A stretch of DNA of 64,000 bases from Styela clava. Lineage: Eukaryota > Chordata > Ascidiacea > Stolidobranchia > Styelidae. Every line of letters starts with the position of its first letter. Position 1 is the first letter of the stretch. The DNA is taken from contig NC_135260.1 in the NCBI RefSeq assembly GCF_964204865.1, forward strand, positions 4,216,001 through 4,280,000, written 5' to 3'. The notes under the pieces are model-generated. The model made no database searches. It saw only the letters and a list, made by a program, of their open reading frames with translations, and was not told the origin of the DNA. Below are positions 24,075-36,553 of this stretch, one piece after another. A program made the translations under genes and the position numbers.

Positions 24075-24370
24075 AGGGGTGTAAAGAATAGACAGATGGA
24101 AATTACGCAAACGCAACTTTATTCAACATAGACTATTTAGAATCCACGTAATTTGAACCCACGACAATTGCACCTGCATACTATTGCACCTATAAAAAAA
24201 TTTTGATTTACGGATATTTGAACCCATACTAACCCTAACCCATGGGTTTTAGCACCCGCGTATAGATTGAACCCGCGGATATACACATGGGTTCAAATGT
24301 ACGTGGGTTCAAATGTACGGTCACCTGGATAATAAATTTGACTCAGGCGCAGGTTGCACACCCCAGCTTC
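24075..24370. repeat. Unclassified repeat with GGGTTCAAATGTACG motifs
   Basis: The segment starts CAGGGGTGTAAAGA and ends GGTTGCACACCCCAGC, a loose inverted pair. Inside, several ACCCGCG- and TTGAACCCA-type words repeat in both orientations, including GGGTTCAAATGTACG twice in tandem. Its class is unknown to me. Confidence 0.4.
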
Positions 24371-25400
24371 AAGGAATTGGCTGGATGTAAGACAATGAAT
24401 GAACTCCCTACCTCTTTAATATAAATTACCGAACCCTTTGTATTGACTATTTCTGCGTCAAGACCATGCACATGAAGCACACGGAATTATTTTATACAAT
24501 TATACATGGGATATTACCAAGCAGTTGAAATCATCGAAACCAACCCTCGAGCAGGAATTGTTCTCATTTTGGCCAGGCTACAACCATTACACTTTGCTGA
24601 AAATCGGTAAACAATAGTCTTTTGATTTTAATCCATATCATCGAATAGTATACGCAACATTCATTGATATTTCACAAAGTTCGCAGATATTCAACGAGCA
24701 GGACGTTCAGAGAAAACTCAAAAGCTATGCTATGTTTTTAATTTCGGTAACAAATTACAAAATAGAAGCAGTGACATTCTGAAACGTATTGAGTCATTCT
24801 ATTTTTTCTCATTTAAAATACGTTTCCCTCCAATAACTAATTATACTGTTCTCACATACCATTCTGTGGATTAGCTTTTTATACCAAGGGTTCATAACCT
24901 ACGAGCTGACCCTCTGGCTATGCCAATAGCAAATGCCTTTATTGTCGAAAATACAAATTCTTCAGTTATTCCATAATTTATAATTCTGTTGCCTAGGATC
25001 GTAACAACTTTCGCCTTTGTCTGACTAAACAACCAGTTTTACAAAGAATAGAATATTCAATTTTCATGTCCGCTACGGCGCAAGGATTAGTAATACTCCT
25101 GAAATAGGAAGAATCTGCAAAGATCGAATGCCCGCAGAGTAATGAACTCTGGCAAAAAATATCAGCAAGTGCAACATAATTTACAAAGTAAGTACATTGC
25201 GCAGTTAACAACCTATATAACAGTAACTTCTAGCGAATTCCAGTCCCGACTCTCAGTGGCCCGGCTTCTCTTTCAAATACAGATTAAACTATTGAAATAT
25301 CTCGTATTCAATCAAATTATTCGATTCGATAAAAATATTTGGCCACCCTTAGAAACTTTTGTTAGGTATATTGGTTTAAATGAACACAAATGGTTTAGAG

Positions 25401-25671
25401 CTGGCATGGGCAAACTACGGCCCGCGGGCCAAATCCGGCCCGTTGGATGATTCAATCTGGCCCGCCTGATGCCGCAAACAACTTTTGATGTGTTAGCTGA
25501 AGATTAGCGCAAGAAATTTGTTGTAATTGCGATTAAATTTAGTTTGGGCACGAGAATTATCGGTTCCCACTTTTGCTTTTGAAACACTGTAAATATTGTT
25601 TATAAAAAGTAACTTTTTACGTCACACTCACATGGCCCGCCAGTCTATATAGGCAAAATGTTTGGCCCCTG
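25401..25671 (+). mobile_element. hAT-like family A element
   Basis: CTGGCATGGGCAAACTACGG, CCCGCGGGCCAAATCCGG and ACATGGCCCGCCAGTC, then GTTTGGCCCCTG at the right end, match 10140-10433. The flanks GTTTAGAG and GTCTAACA agree at only four of eight positions, so the duplication is eroded. Confidence 0.72.
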
Positions 25672-26159
25672 GTCTAACAACCTTGCTCACCTCTGTAGAG
25701 TCAAGTCAATATATATCACTAAAAACAAATACTTCAATTAAATATAGCTAATAAAAGACCTCGATCTCACTGGCGGCCGAAGAAGTTTACAAAAATGAAA
25801 TGCGGACATTTGAAGAAAAAGGTTGTACACCCCAGCTTTATACCAAAACGCACTAATATCTTAAATTAAAACGACTTCAAACGCAAACTTCTATTTATAA
25901 TTTTTTTTTCTGATTGAAAGGTTTTCAATTCAGGTCAGGCAAAATCTTTGCAATAATATGTTATGGGATCGACATTCAAAAGATACGGAAACGCCCCAAG
26001 AGTTAAAGAGACATATTAAAATTGCATCGTTGAGTGACGTTTACGGAATTTCATTTAACGACAGATCTCATTAACCTTTACTGATTTTGAAAGATTTTAC
26101 GACCGAATGTAATTGGATATCGTAACCAAAAATGCTCTGTCATGCTGTAAATTTAGCAC

Positions 26160-26787
26160 GTTGTTAACCAGAGGTGAAACGGGTTTTCTTTTGCTTCGAA
26201 CTCACTAACAATAGGTCATTTCAGAAAAAATATGTATATCATATATGTATATGTATATCATATGAGCTAAAAAAATCCCATCGAAAACCTTGCAAAAACT
26301 CTGAAAAAACGTGAATCTAATAGACCTACATGACTTTGGAAACGACAAATATATAACGCTACACGTCAGCTGTCGTGCACGTTTAACGTCTAAAACAAAA
26401 ATCAAGAACGGTCGATCGGTCCTCTTTCGTATCGAATTCACCAACACCAGGTTACTTTAGAAAATTTATGTATGGAACCACGTGAGATACATTAATAGAA
26501 AACGCTCCACATAAATCGAATAGACTTTCAAAATATCATGTACATAATCAGTGGTAGGATTTAAAATTTTAGGATCAGGTTCCTTTCTGCATCGAACTCA
26601 CTAACAACTGGTTCTCTCATTACAAAAAATATTTGTATATCACTACGTAAGCTACATCAACGGGATACGTTTTAGACGATTATAGCGATAGTTCTCAGTT
26701 GCGTGAACGTCTAACGTCAACAATAAAAATCAGGAACGGGTCCTCTTTTGTATCAAACTCACTAATAACGGGTTCTGTCCTTTCAAA

Positions 26788-26823
<36 letters not shown>

Positions 26824-27650
26824 TACTAAGTAAGCTACATTAACATGACACGCTTTAAATGAAACTAATGAGCCGTCAAAACTTTTGAAACGACAAAAAT
26901 ATCTCTGTTCGTCAGCTGAACGGTTTTCCTTTGCACTGAATCAGGTTCTCTTATTTCATAAAATGTATGTATGTCACTACGTTAGCTACATCATCAGGAC
27001 ACGCTTTAACTAGACCTATAGTATAACGGTTGATTATTTTTTCGTTCCTAACATCTTATTTGTCTCTTGATCGGTTCTCTTCCGTATCGAATTCACTAAC
27101 AACAGGTTCCGTCATTTCAAAACATATGTATATCCTTACGTAAGCTAGCTTAACGGAAAACGCTTTAAATGAATCTAACAGACCTAAATAACTTTTCAAA
27201 CGACAAATATAACGCTAGTCAGCTACTGTGCACGTCTAACGTCTAAAACAAAAATTGAGGAAAGGATTCTCTTTCGTATCGAATTCAGATACAACAGGTT
27301 CTCATTCTAAAAAGTGGGCGCTTCAGAAATGTATGTGCAAATAAGGAGATAACTTATTTTATTAACCTAGTTTACATTAAGTTGTTTAAAGGAACTGAAT
27401 CCTATGGACAAGGGGTATATTCACTTGGCTAACACTGACAGTCCCCGAACTCGTAATAGTACTAAAATAAAGAAAATCGGAATGATATGGCCGAACCCCA
27501 ACATATTACATATACTACGGGAGTACCAATAATGTATGTATGCGTAAGCTATATAAACATGACACACTTTACATAATTTTTGAAACGACAAATACAACGC
27601 TATTCGTCAGCTGTGGTGCACGTCTAAGGTCTGAAACAAAAATCAATGAT
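26160..27650 (+). repeat. Degenerate tandem array, units of about 140-240 bp
   Basis: GGTTCTCTTTCGTATCGAAT-type words followed by TCACTAACAACAGG recur near 26179, 26419, 26578, 26738, 26931, 27073 and 27263. Each is followed by ACGTAAGCTACATTAAC, ACGCTTTAAATGAA, AAACGACAAATAT and CAGCTGTCGTGCACG blocks. An (AT)15 run lies at 26791-26820 and a MITE interrupts at 27318-27530. Function is unknown; no open frame persists. Confidence 0.75.
27318..27530 (-). mobile_element. MITE, GGTACTCCC family, long form inverted
   Basis: GGGCGCTTCAGAAATGTATG at the left and ACTACGGGAGTACC at the right enclose GGGGTATATTCACTTGGC and AACTCGTAATAGTAC. It is inserted in the degenerate array at 26160-27650. Confidence 0.7.
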
Positions 27651-27983
27651 TTTACCCCAGATTCCAGGAACGGGCTCGATCTAACTTTTGCATCTCGCCA
27701 CTGCTGGTTGAGAACAGGTCTGTTAGTATATAACAAATACTTACTTGTCAATAGTGTCAAAATAGAGAGACTGTTACGGTGAGACCAGGCACAGTAGCTA
27801 ACAAGTACGAGCCTTTATCGTATTGACATTATTATACAAGCTCGGCGGCGTAGAGAACTTATCCATTATCTAAAAATTTACCTATTTCAAAAACTTTAAA
27901 TTCAGTACTGCACCACTAAAACCAAAGCCATGATAAGGCTATAACTTTATTCAATCATTAAAGCAAAAATCTTCCAAATGTAT

Positions 27984-28285
27984 GTCAGGGAAAGTATTCA
28001 TGCTAGGTTAAAGGTCATTGAAATGCGGACGCAATTTACTCATATATATTTCATTTAGTGACAGTGTGTGTTAGGATGTTTGAACTATGTCGTAATCTGA
28101 TTGTTCGACGCTAAGACATGTACATAACACTCCTCAATGTACGTCGTAAGTTCTCATGCTATGTTGAAGGTCATTGAAATGTGGAAGCAATTTACTGTAC
28201 TCATATTTCTCTTGTTAAGTTACAAGCTATGTACTGCTATTCTGCTTATTGTTAGGATGTTGTAGTTGTGTCGTAGTCTGACTGT
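27984..28285 (+). repeat. Tandem duplication, about 165-bp period
   Basis: TTAAAGGTCATTGAAATGCG, CAATTTACT and GTTAGGATGTTTGAAC at 28010-28110 recur as TGAAGGTCATTGAAATGTGG, CAATTTACTG and GTTAGGATGTTGTAG at 28165-28285. Confidence 0.65.
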
Positions 28286-28793
28286 TTTTGAAAATATTCG
28301 CTATTTCAAGTCTGTTGGAAAATTTCAGATACCCTCTTTTCAGAACTTTCTGAAAATACAATTTTGAATTACAACTCCCGTGACTCTGCTTCGAACTCCG
28401 ATTATGTTGAGTTTGGAACTAGAACGTGAAATTCTGACTTTGCACTCATATAACCCTAGTTCGGTATTCGGTATGAATTGCAATAACCTTTGCGCGGGCA
28501 CATAAATGATTAGCAAGCCAATAAAAAAGGCATTTGCAACGCGTATCTCGGATGTTGTAATCGTTAAATTATGTTAGTTTTACGTAATCAAAGAACGTGA
28601 TGATTACTTAGCTGCTAATTCTTGCAGAAATGCTGATTCAGAGTAATAGCCCTAGTAATATATTATGCCAGGTACATGTTAGCTTATTTATACGACATAA
28701 CCATGACGTATTTTGATGACGTCAGTATGCACACACTTGAAAAAAAAGGCTGAAATCAGATTAATTGCCTATAAGTGATCCGAAACACTAGGT

Positions 28794-30467
28794 CAGCGTT
28801 TCCCAACATTTTTTGGTCGCGGACTATTTTCTCACTGGCGAAAATTTTTGCGGACTCAACGTGAGTTTATTGCAACCGTACTCTGTGTGAAGAAGTAATA
28901 AAACCAAACACAACAGAATTTTACCGAATTTCAAAATCGTAAATGCTATGCAATTTTACGCGTTTGTTAAAAGGGCCGACTTCTTTTAGTGTATAAACGG
29001 CCTTTACTGTCGCACAATATTCAATCCTTGACAACGACAAGAATTTAAAATGTGTTCTTATTTTAATTTAATTGTGTTCATGGTCACTCGCGGTTGCGTT
29101 GACTTATGACAAGATGAGAGCATTACTTCTTTTAAATGCCACGGCAGTCTGCGAACATAATAATGTGAGAATATACTGCCCGGTTACATTTAGTTTTGAT
29201 ATAAATTATTTGCGATCTTGCGAATTTGTTATCGCCGTTGTACAACTTGATTTAGTACTTATTAAAAATATAAGTAGTATATTAGAAAATAAAAATAAAA
29301 AATATTCATCGCCTTGCTTTAATATTAATTTAATTGTGATCATTTACATCTGCGGTTGTGTTGACGAAATAAAAGCAATACTATTCAGAAAATATCATGG
29401 CAATCCGTGGACCCAAAAAAGCGTGGTAAATGTCCGATTATATTTTGTTTTGATTCGTATTTTTGTGAAATCGACAAATATGAGTCGTTCGTACAACAGT
29501 AAAGCCAGAAGTCGGCAACATTTTGTCGCTCGCAGGCCAAAATTAAAGGTTGCAAGTCATTGGTTGGCCGCGCCTAATTTCAGAAAGTTAAAAGCCGGAC
29601 GTATGACCATTGGCCAATGTATCACATTTTTTCACATAGATCAGAAGTTAAATTTTAAGCAGCGCCCGAAGATTTGACCATTTGAATATTGAACCAATTG
29701 CACCTAGCGTTCAACTTTTCTGCGTTTTGTTGACCTTGAATGCCTAATTATAATTAATTTATAGGCTCATTCAACTAGTAATGGTGAATTATATACTTGT
29801 TCGGTTATGATATAATTTAGGCTAAACGTGCCGCAAAATAAATTCTGTCACGTAAAGAATATAATCGTAAAAACAGCTGTTTTGTTACTATAATTCAGAG
29901 AAGTGTCGCGGGCCTGATTATATTGCTCCGCGGGCCGGAAGTTGCAGACCCTGTAGAAAAGCAAAGAATTCTGAGGGAAATGCCCTGGTACGAATAGCAT
30001 TTTTAAAAAACTTGGTGGTAGTTTCAGTTTTATTTTCAGTATTTTGTATTGACGCTTTTCAATTTAGAAAATTTAGGTTGCCACCATTGACACCTACCAG
30101 AAAAATTATTTCTCGAACAACAACTAACTCCAATCGATTAAATCCAATCGTTTAATTAAATGACGCGCAAGTGACCTGTCGCGTCACCTGTTACCAAATT
30201 TTCGAATAATAAATTGCCATTCTAATAGTTGAATATTCGAATATATGCCAAGCCCTACCTATTCAGTATCCAGAAATTATTGACTCGATTAATGTTATAT
30301 GAATAAACTTGCTTTTTATGTTTTATGTAAATTCTAACGTAAATCGGGGCTGATGGTTAAGTTTCGCAAAAACGTTTGCGCCCGCAGTGAATTTCTGACT
30401 CGTTGCGGACTCATTCAAACGCTCCGCGGACTCATTTGAGACCGCGGACTCGGGTTGGGAAACACTG
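28794..30467. mobile_element. hAT-like element, 1674 bp, TSD CACTAGGT
   Basis: The ends CAGCGTTTCCCAACATTTT and GGGTTGGGAAACACTG are inverted repeats. Exact CACTAGGT copies flank it at 28786-28793 and 30468-30475. Inside it carry a second hAT (29506-29953) and, near 30190-30258, the TATTCGAATAT..AGCCCTA end of the 37826 family. The body has no intact transposase frame. Confidence 0.87.
29506..29953 (-). mobile_element. Nested hAT-like element, family B (as 36137), inverted
   Basis: CAGAAGTCGGCAACATTTTG at the left and GGAAGTTGCAGACCCTG at the right match the two ends of 36137-36553 in reverse, including GTCGCTCGCAGGCC and CCGCGGGCC. The flanking 8-mers CAGTAAAG/TAGAAAAG are only similar. The 201-codon open frame 29072-29677 overlaps it and is a chance frame. 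Confidence 0.72.
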
Positions 30468-31207
30468 CACTAGGTACATATTAGTTTAGTTATCCTTGTA
30501 CGACATATTTATGACGTATTATGAATACGATGACATCAGTATGCACACACTTGGCTACGGTAGAAATGCTGAATCAGAGTAATCTGAAACGCCGGGTACA
30601 TATTAACTTAGTTATCTATGTACGAAATATTTATGACGTATTTTGATGACGTCAGTATACACACACTTTGGCTACTTTAAATATTATGACAACATTTTAT
30701 GGGTTTTTCCAGAAAGCGAAAAAGTGCAACGAAATAAATTAGAGTGAAGTTATGGAGTACCGAACGCATGGGCTCCCCACAGCAATTACGGAAAATTAAA
30801 AACATTTTCTGGGAAAATAAAACTTTGGGTAGAAGGGAGACCACTAGTCTAGCAGAGCTGAAGATTTCTGATTTTACTTTTCGCAGGTGACCCTGCTCGG
30901 AGATAAGTTGTTACTTGTGATTGGGTAAACGAGAACTTGATTTGAGCGAATTCTTATACACAAAATAAGACCGCCAAATTAAAAACTTTAACCATTTTCC
31001 TAGTTTTCTCTAGTGCAGTAATTTAACAACCATCTACCCCAAGTATGTACTCAGTAACTCTGCAATATCACTCAGTAACCCACACGGTCAGGCTGTCACA
31101 GACCCAAACCATATTACAACTTACACTATGTCCAAAGCCTAACTTGATAAAAAAAAACTGAACAAAATTATATCCTCCATTTTCAATCTAGGACTTCAGG
31201 CTAATCA

Positions 31208-31428
31208 GCGCTCCAGAAGTATGTGACCCAATATGAAGGTACCTATTTTTGTTCGCCTATTTTACATGAAGTTGTGTAAAAGAACAAGAGCCTATGACAG
31301 TATGAGCAGAGGGTATATTCACTTGGCTAACACAGACAGTCCCGAACTCGTAATAGAACTAAACCGAGGAAAATCGGAATAAAATTATGGCCTGACCCTA
31401 ACCTGGTACACATACTACGGGAGAACCC
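31208..31428 (-). mobile_element. MITE, GGTACTCCC family, long form inverted
   Basis: GCGCTCCAGAAGTATGTG at the left and CATACTACGGGAGAACCC at the right enclose GGGTATATTCACTTGGC and CGAACTCGTAATAGAAC. The flanks GCTAATCA (31200-31207) and GCTAATCT (31429-31436) are an 8-bp duplication with one mismatch. Confidence 0.8.
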
Positions 31429-32101
31429 GCTAATCTCAACAAAATTGAACTCGAAAAAGAACACTCTGTAACGATCTCACTGTATTTAAAAGCTCACTGT
31501 AACTAAACAACCAGTTTGTTCTGGCCCATTCCGCGCTTCACCGCGTTTTTACATTTTTTATTGGGCGAAGGTCGCTCAAGCGTTCAACAAACATTCCATT
31601 TTATTTCTATAATTTACGAGTTCAAGGGACAGCCATGTATGCGCCTGGCATAAATCAACATTAATAAATCTCAACTAGTATGTTTTATCGATGGCCAACT
31701 CTTGGTAATGTATGTTAACAGTCAATAGGGTTACAATGTTCCAAGTATCAAAGGGCCAAGTGAAGAAAGCATGTAAAGTAGATTTTAATGTGTTGTCCAA
31801 GCATGTTTGCACTATTTGTACAATGAATCATCCTTTATTTCAGTATCCTAGTTAAATATCAAACCAATGCAAATATTTTGAAATTGTAGCCACAAAATAT
31901 TATATTTACTGCTAAATAAATCAAAAATTGAAAGGCATTTCATGATTTTCCTGTTATATGAGCTTACTTAACCAAAGATATAATAAATCGGGTAGGCAAT
32001 GCCTTATTTGTAAGATTCGGGTTATTTTGCAAATAGTAACTCCTCAAATACCAGTGGAACTTGTACATGCCGGAGAAAGCTCGGAAACCTATAAAAATGA
32101 C

Positions 32102-32314
32102 GGTACTCCTGTAGTGTGTGTACCAGGTTAGGGTTAAGCCATAATTTTATTCCGATTTTCCTTATTTTAGTTTTTTTACAAGATCGGTGACTGTCAGTGT
32201 TAGCCAAGTGAATATACCCTTTTCCATAGGCTTTAGTTTCCTCACACAACTTGATATAAAGAAGGCTTACAAAATTAGTTACCTCCATATTGGCACACAC
32301 ACTTCAGAAGAGCC
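32102..32314 (+). mobile_element. MITE, GGTACTCCC family, long form, exact TSD AAAATGAC
   Basis: It runs from GGTACTCCTGTAGTGTGTG to CACACTTCAGAAGAGCC, with exact AAAATGAC at 32094-32101 and 32315-32322. It is the best-preserved long copy and lies just left of the first duplicated block. Confidence 0.85.
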
Positions 32315-32689
32315 AAAATGACAGTTATTTCGTCCAACTTTATTTAAAAATACCTTTGAAGGCGGCTTTCGCTGGATTCGTCTTTATTATGAAAGAACTC
32401 TAAAGCAAGGTAGCCAGCCTTTAAGTAACAATTGAAAAAATACTGTGTAAGCGGGGGTGTGCACCTTTTAATATAACAGTGGCAGGTACAAATAACTGAA
32501 AGAAGCCGCGGGTCGCAAGTTTATATAACATGGACTTTCTAGAAGTTTCAAGCACAAAAAAGCCGCACAATTTTTCTTTGTGAGCCGCATTTTTTTTTGT
32601 CGCAGGTGTTACACCCTTGGTTTACATTTGCAAATGAGCACTGGTACGGTATATGAACAAAAACTGGCTACTCTTATAAGGAAAATACC

Positions 32690-33640
32690 TTCAACTAAAC
32701 GTATAGACAATGCCGACCCAAATCATTGATGCGCGACAAGTTCAATCAAGCGATTCATTGCCACTTATATATATTCAATGCAATAACTTACCATTATATA
32801 ACAGTTCCATATGGTCGCAGTAGAACCGAGGTAGCTTATATCACATTTTTTCCAAAGTAGACTATTTTGATCTTACGTTATTATGGACCAGGTTCGATCG
32901 GGTTCAAATTTGATTCCAGATAGTATCTATGTCAATTTCAGGTTTGACTGTTGAAGTAAACTATTAAAAATGCGTTATTTCCTCAAACCCTCGAAATGTT
33001 GCAAAATCGAACTTGGCCCCGCTGCGGCGATAAAGACTTCTTTCTATTGGTTGCTATTCTCGGGCGTATCCGCATTTTTTCTTTGTGGGCCGCAATTGGC
33101 CCGCGGGCCTCATGTTGCATACCCTTGGTTTAAAGAGTTGCAAACGAGCGCTGGCTACTGTTATAATGGGAGTACCTTCCCCTGAACTCGTCGACTAAAA
33201 TCATTGATGCGTGACAAGTTCAATCAAGCAATTCATTGTCATTTATATACATTCCATACAATTATTAATATTATTTAACAGTCAGTCCCATATGGTCGCC
33301 GTAAAACCGAAGTATCGTATATCATTTTTTCAAAGTGGACTATTTTGATTTTCCGTCAATATAGACTAATGGCCATCTTTTGGTATGGGTTTCAAGGATG
33401 TACTGGTTTTAGATTTTTCAGATAGGATCTATGTCCATTTCAGGCTTGACTGTTAGAACCAAACAATCAGAATTCCGATTCTCTCAGAACCTCAAACTGA
33501 TGCAAAATCTAACTTGGCTCTGTTACAGCGATATAGGCTCCTTTCTATTGGTTGTTATTCTCGTAGGCGTACCGCCTTATCGCATAACTAATTGCTTTAT
33601 TTGAGTTAGCAAAAGACACTGACCGACCATTTTGGTGATT
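32690..33640 (+). repeat. Tandem duplication, about 475-bp unit, in block 1
   Basis: CATTGATGCGCGACAAGTTC, CCATATGGTCGC and the CTATTTTGATCTT region near 32730-32880 recur near 33205-33355, followed in both by similar CTATTGGTTG and TATTCTCG words. Block 2 has one copy of this unit (44710-45150), so the tandem step happened in block 1 or was lost from block 2. The first unit ends in a hAT-like terminus near 33075-33125. Confidence 0.7.
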
Positions 33641-34682
33641 CATATTCACTTATGCCTATCATAAACAATATCCCGCTAAAAATAGCTTGATTCTACAAAT
33701 CGATGTTTATTTATACTCTGCTAAATGATGATGATTCAGACTGACACGGTAGAATAACTTTCAAAGTAGTTTAATTTTGGATAACACTTATTTATTTAGA
33801 CGGAAGGTTACAGTAATAAATGTGTATCAGTGTGCAGAAACACTGTTGAATCAAATAGAACATTCATTCTTATTTCTGATGCTGCATCCTCGCCTTATAC
33901 GTATACGGATCCACTCACATCAAGGCACAGAGCAAGAAAAGGTAATTAGTCGCAACCAACCTTAGCTGATAGTTTATTTTGAGAATATTTTCCGTTGTAT
34001 CAACCACTCAGGATTGTATTTCAACTTTGTTCTGTTGTTTTATTTGGATGTTTTGGACCGTTGTAACCGCAATAAACCCAATATTATGTTACAAATTAAA
34101 TACTGGTGTTACCAGAATCAAATAAAATACAAATTAATGTTATTAACTATAGATTTTTAATACTGTCTAACTTCACCTTTATCGACTGAAGTTAAACTCT
34201 GAACTGATATTCTCAAGAGTCAAGTTATTTTTACCGCTCGTTTTGGGGACAATTTGTAACCGTGATGATATTATTTTGCAAATAAATATTTATATATATA
34301 TATATATATACATGTTATTGAATACATAACCTGAAGTCTGCCCACTGCCAACAACTCTAGATTGAAGTTAAACATTTCACTAGTATCCGCAGAATTAGGT
34401 TACGTTTACTGTTCTTTTATTAGAACTTTGTAACCGTTATAAAATCGATATTATTTTGCAAATGAACTAAATATACATGTTATAAAATACAGATTTTAAA
34501 ATTTGTGCACCGCAAGTTATATTTACATAATAAACGCAATATTATTTTACAATTGAAATACAGGTATATGTTAAAAAATACAGGTTTTGAAGCCTGTTTA
34601 CTGCTTTATACTGGTATTTGCCAACGTTATGTTTGCTATTCTTTTATTAAGACGATTTGTACGTTTGTAACCTTTATAAATT

Positions 34683-34900
34683 GCTACTCCCGTAGTGTGT
34701 GTACCAGGTTGGGGTTGGGCCATAATTTTATTCCGATTTTCTTTATTTTAGTTCTATTACGCGTTCGAGGACTGTCTGTTTTGGCCAAGTGAATATACCC
34801 CCTGCCAATGAGTTTCAGTCCCTTCATATATACAAATTGATGTAAAGTGGGCGAACAAAATTAGTTACCTCCATATTGGTACACACAATTCTTGAGTGCC
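34683..34900 (+). mobile_element. MITE, GGTACTCCC family, shared by both duplicated blocks
   Basis: GCTACTCCCGTAGTGTGTG to TTCTTGAGTGCC, flanked by TATAAATT and GATAAATT. The same insertion stands at the matching place in block 2 (46660-46834), so it is older than the duplication. Confidence 0.82.
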
Positions 34901-35513
34901 GATAAATTTAAATATTATTTCACAATGAAACACAAATGAATGCTATGAAATACAACTTTTGACAAGAATATTCTGGTATTGTTTATTCACTTCCTTTCAA
35001 ATACAAATGAACGCTATAAAATACAGGTTTTGACAAGAATATTCTGGTATCATTTGTTCAGTTTATTTCATTCACTTTATTGGTTCTGCATATAGTATAT
35101 ACCGCCCAACTCCCGGGGAAAAAATATTATTTCAAACCGAATATTTCATTATTCCACATACATTCCTAATGATATTTTTGAATAAATGTCAAAACTGTTT
35201 TTTTTTTCAATTAGAGAAATCTGCATATCATTGTAAGTTCGCGAAAATCGTAGAAATTGTATCTGAGAAAACAGTGAAATAAATTAAAAATTGACGCTAA
35301 CAAGTATGTCTAATGAAGTTTCACCATCGAAACGAAACACCAATCCTGACTCTGGGTGACACCCATACTAGGGTGACAGGAGAACCCATGTAAAGAATTT
35401 CATCCGTTTGGACGTGAAAGCTGGACAAACAGACAGACTGACAAGCCAGTAGGCGGTGCGGATCTCCCTCCACCATTTCTTTGAGGTTGCGTCATTTCAG
35501 GTTCACTAACACA

Positions 35514-35781
35514 AGGTTTCCCAATCCGGGGTTCTGCAACAATATGGGAAGAGTCTAAAACACATACAAACAAATCATAATCTCATCAAGTTACCGTTAC
35601 CCTGGCTTTATTCGACATTAGTATGTATTAGTTCAGACCTTCATGAGTTTTATTTTGTTAAAGGAAACTTTCTTCTTCTTCGTTGGATAGGCACAGATAT
35701 AGAGACGACATAAGACGGGGGTCCGTCAAAAATATGATTCATAAACAGGGCTCAGCGGCCCAAAAATTTTGGGATACCCTG
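35514..35781. mobile_element. hAT-like short element
   Basis: AGGTTTCCCAATCCGGGG at the left and TTTTGGGATACCCTG at the right are a weak inverted pair, with GCTCAGCGGCCC inside the right end. The flanks CTAACACA and CTAACGAT share their first five bases. Confidence 0.5.
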
Positions 35782-36136
35782 CTAACGATAATGGGATGAT
35801 GCCATGAAACTCCCATTTCATTTTGAGCGCTGTGCGTCTAATCGATATCCATGTGCTAAAGTTATGCTCCGAGTAATAATCGAAAGAAGTTTACTAAAAT
35901 TCCTAGGGCTCCAGTTTGTAAACTATCGAGATAGTTCATAAAGACGGCTTTTGTTCGAAAGAGTATTTTCTTCCACAGAGGGTAGCATTCTCGGAACTTG
36001 CATTGGTTGATGAAGAAATGGCAAAGATTTGTGTGAAAAGGAAATATTTTCAACGATCGGTGCGTTTTTCACTGCTGCCACTGAAACAAAACTTAACCCG
36101 GACTTTCTATGAAGCACACTTTACTAGGGTTTAGAC

Positions 36137-36553
36137 CAGGGGTCGGCAACCTACAGCCCGCGGGCCGGACGCTTCACTGAATTATAGTAACAAATTATAG
36201 CTGTTTTGTCGAAAATATTCTTTACGCAAAAGAATTTACGAATTATGATTAAATTATATTATAACGTAACAAGTATATAGTTCACAATTACTCGTTTAAT
36301 GAGCTTATAATTTAGACAAATGGCAACAAAACGCAGAAAAATTGATGCTAAGTGCAAATGGTTTAAGGACGCAAAAAATATTCAAATGGTCAGTCTTTGC
36401 GCGCTGCTTAAAATTTAACTTCTGATCTGTGTGATAAAATGTGATTTATCGGTCATCCATTCGATTTTTAACTTTCTAAATATATGTGCGGCCCGCCGAT
36501 GTCTTGCAGCCCTTAATTTTGGCCCGCGAGCGACAAAAGGTTGCCGACCCCTG
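36137..36553 (+). mobile_element. hAT-like family B element, 417 bp, exact TSD GTTTAGAC
   Basis: The ends CAGGGGTCGGCAACCTACAG and AAGGTTGCCGACCCCTG are inverted repeats with CCCGCGGGCC near the left. Exact GTTTAGAC flanks it (36129-36136, 36554-36561). A short frame from the ATG at 36320 begins MATKRRKIDA, which looks like the start of a hAT/ZBED-type transposase, so this may be an internal-deletion derivative of an autonomous element. It is absent from block 2 and therefore probably younger than the duplication. Confidence 0.88.

Larger units (their letters stand above)
15523..26159. other. Gene-poor region, repeats only
   Basis: I could not assemble a gene here. Recognisable content is an 86-bp tandem repeat (15828-16180), degraded hAT ends (19877-20182), a mariner-MITE part (21290-21404), a hAT element (21836-22122), a MITE fragment (23409-23505), an unclassified repeat (24075-24370) and a family-A hAT (25401-25671). 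A stretch near 17990-18415 repeats GACTCG-type motifs and may be a decayed element. Small open frames near 17404-17622 and 16873-17109 have no convincing partners. Upstream exons of the membrane-protein gene could hide here. Confidence 0.55.
28630..30670 (+). repeat. Repeat unit with TGACGTCA, split by a hAT element
   Basis: GGTACATGTTAGCTTA, ATGACGTATTTTGATGACG and TCAGTATGCACACACTTG occur at 28670-28740, and again, diverged, at 30474-30550 and 30598-30670. The CRE-like palindrome TGACGTCA is intact in the first and last unit. The 1.67-kb hAT at 28794 was inserted between units. Regulatory activity is not shown. Confidence 0.6.

Noticed and set aside
29072..29677. 201-codon open frame, the longest in the window
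   Set aside because: It covers the outer hAT body and runs into the inverted inner hAT element at 29506. It is AT-rich and shows no transposase motifs.
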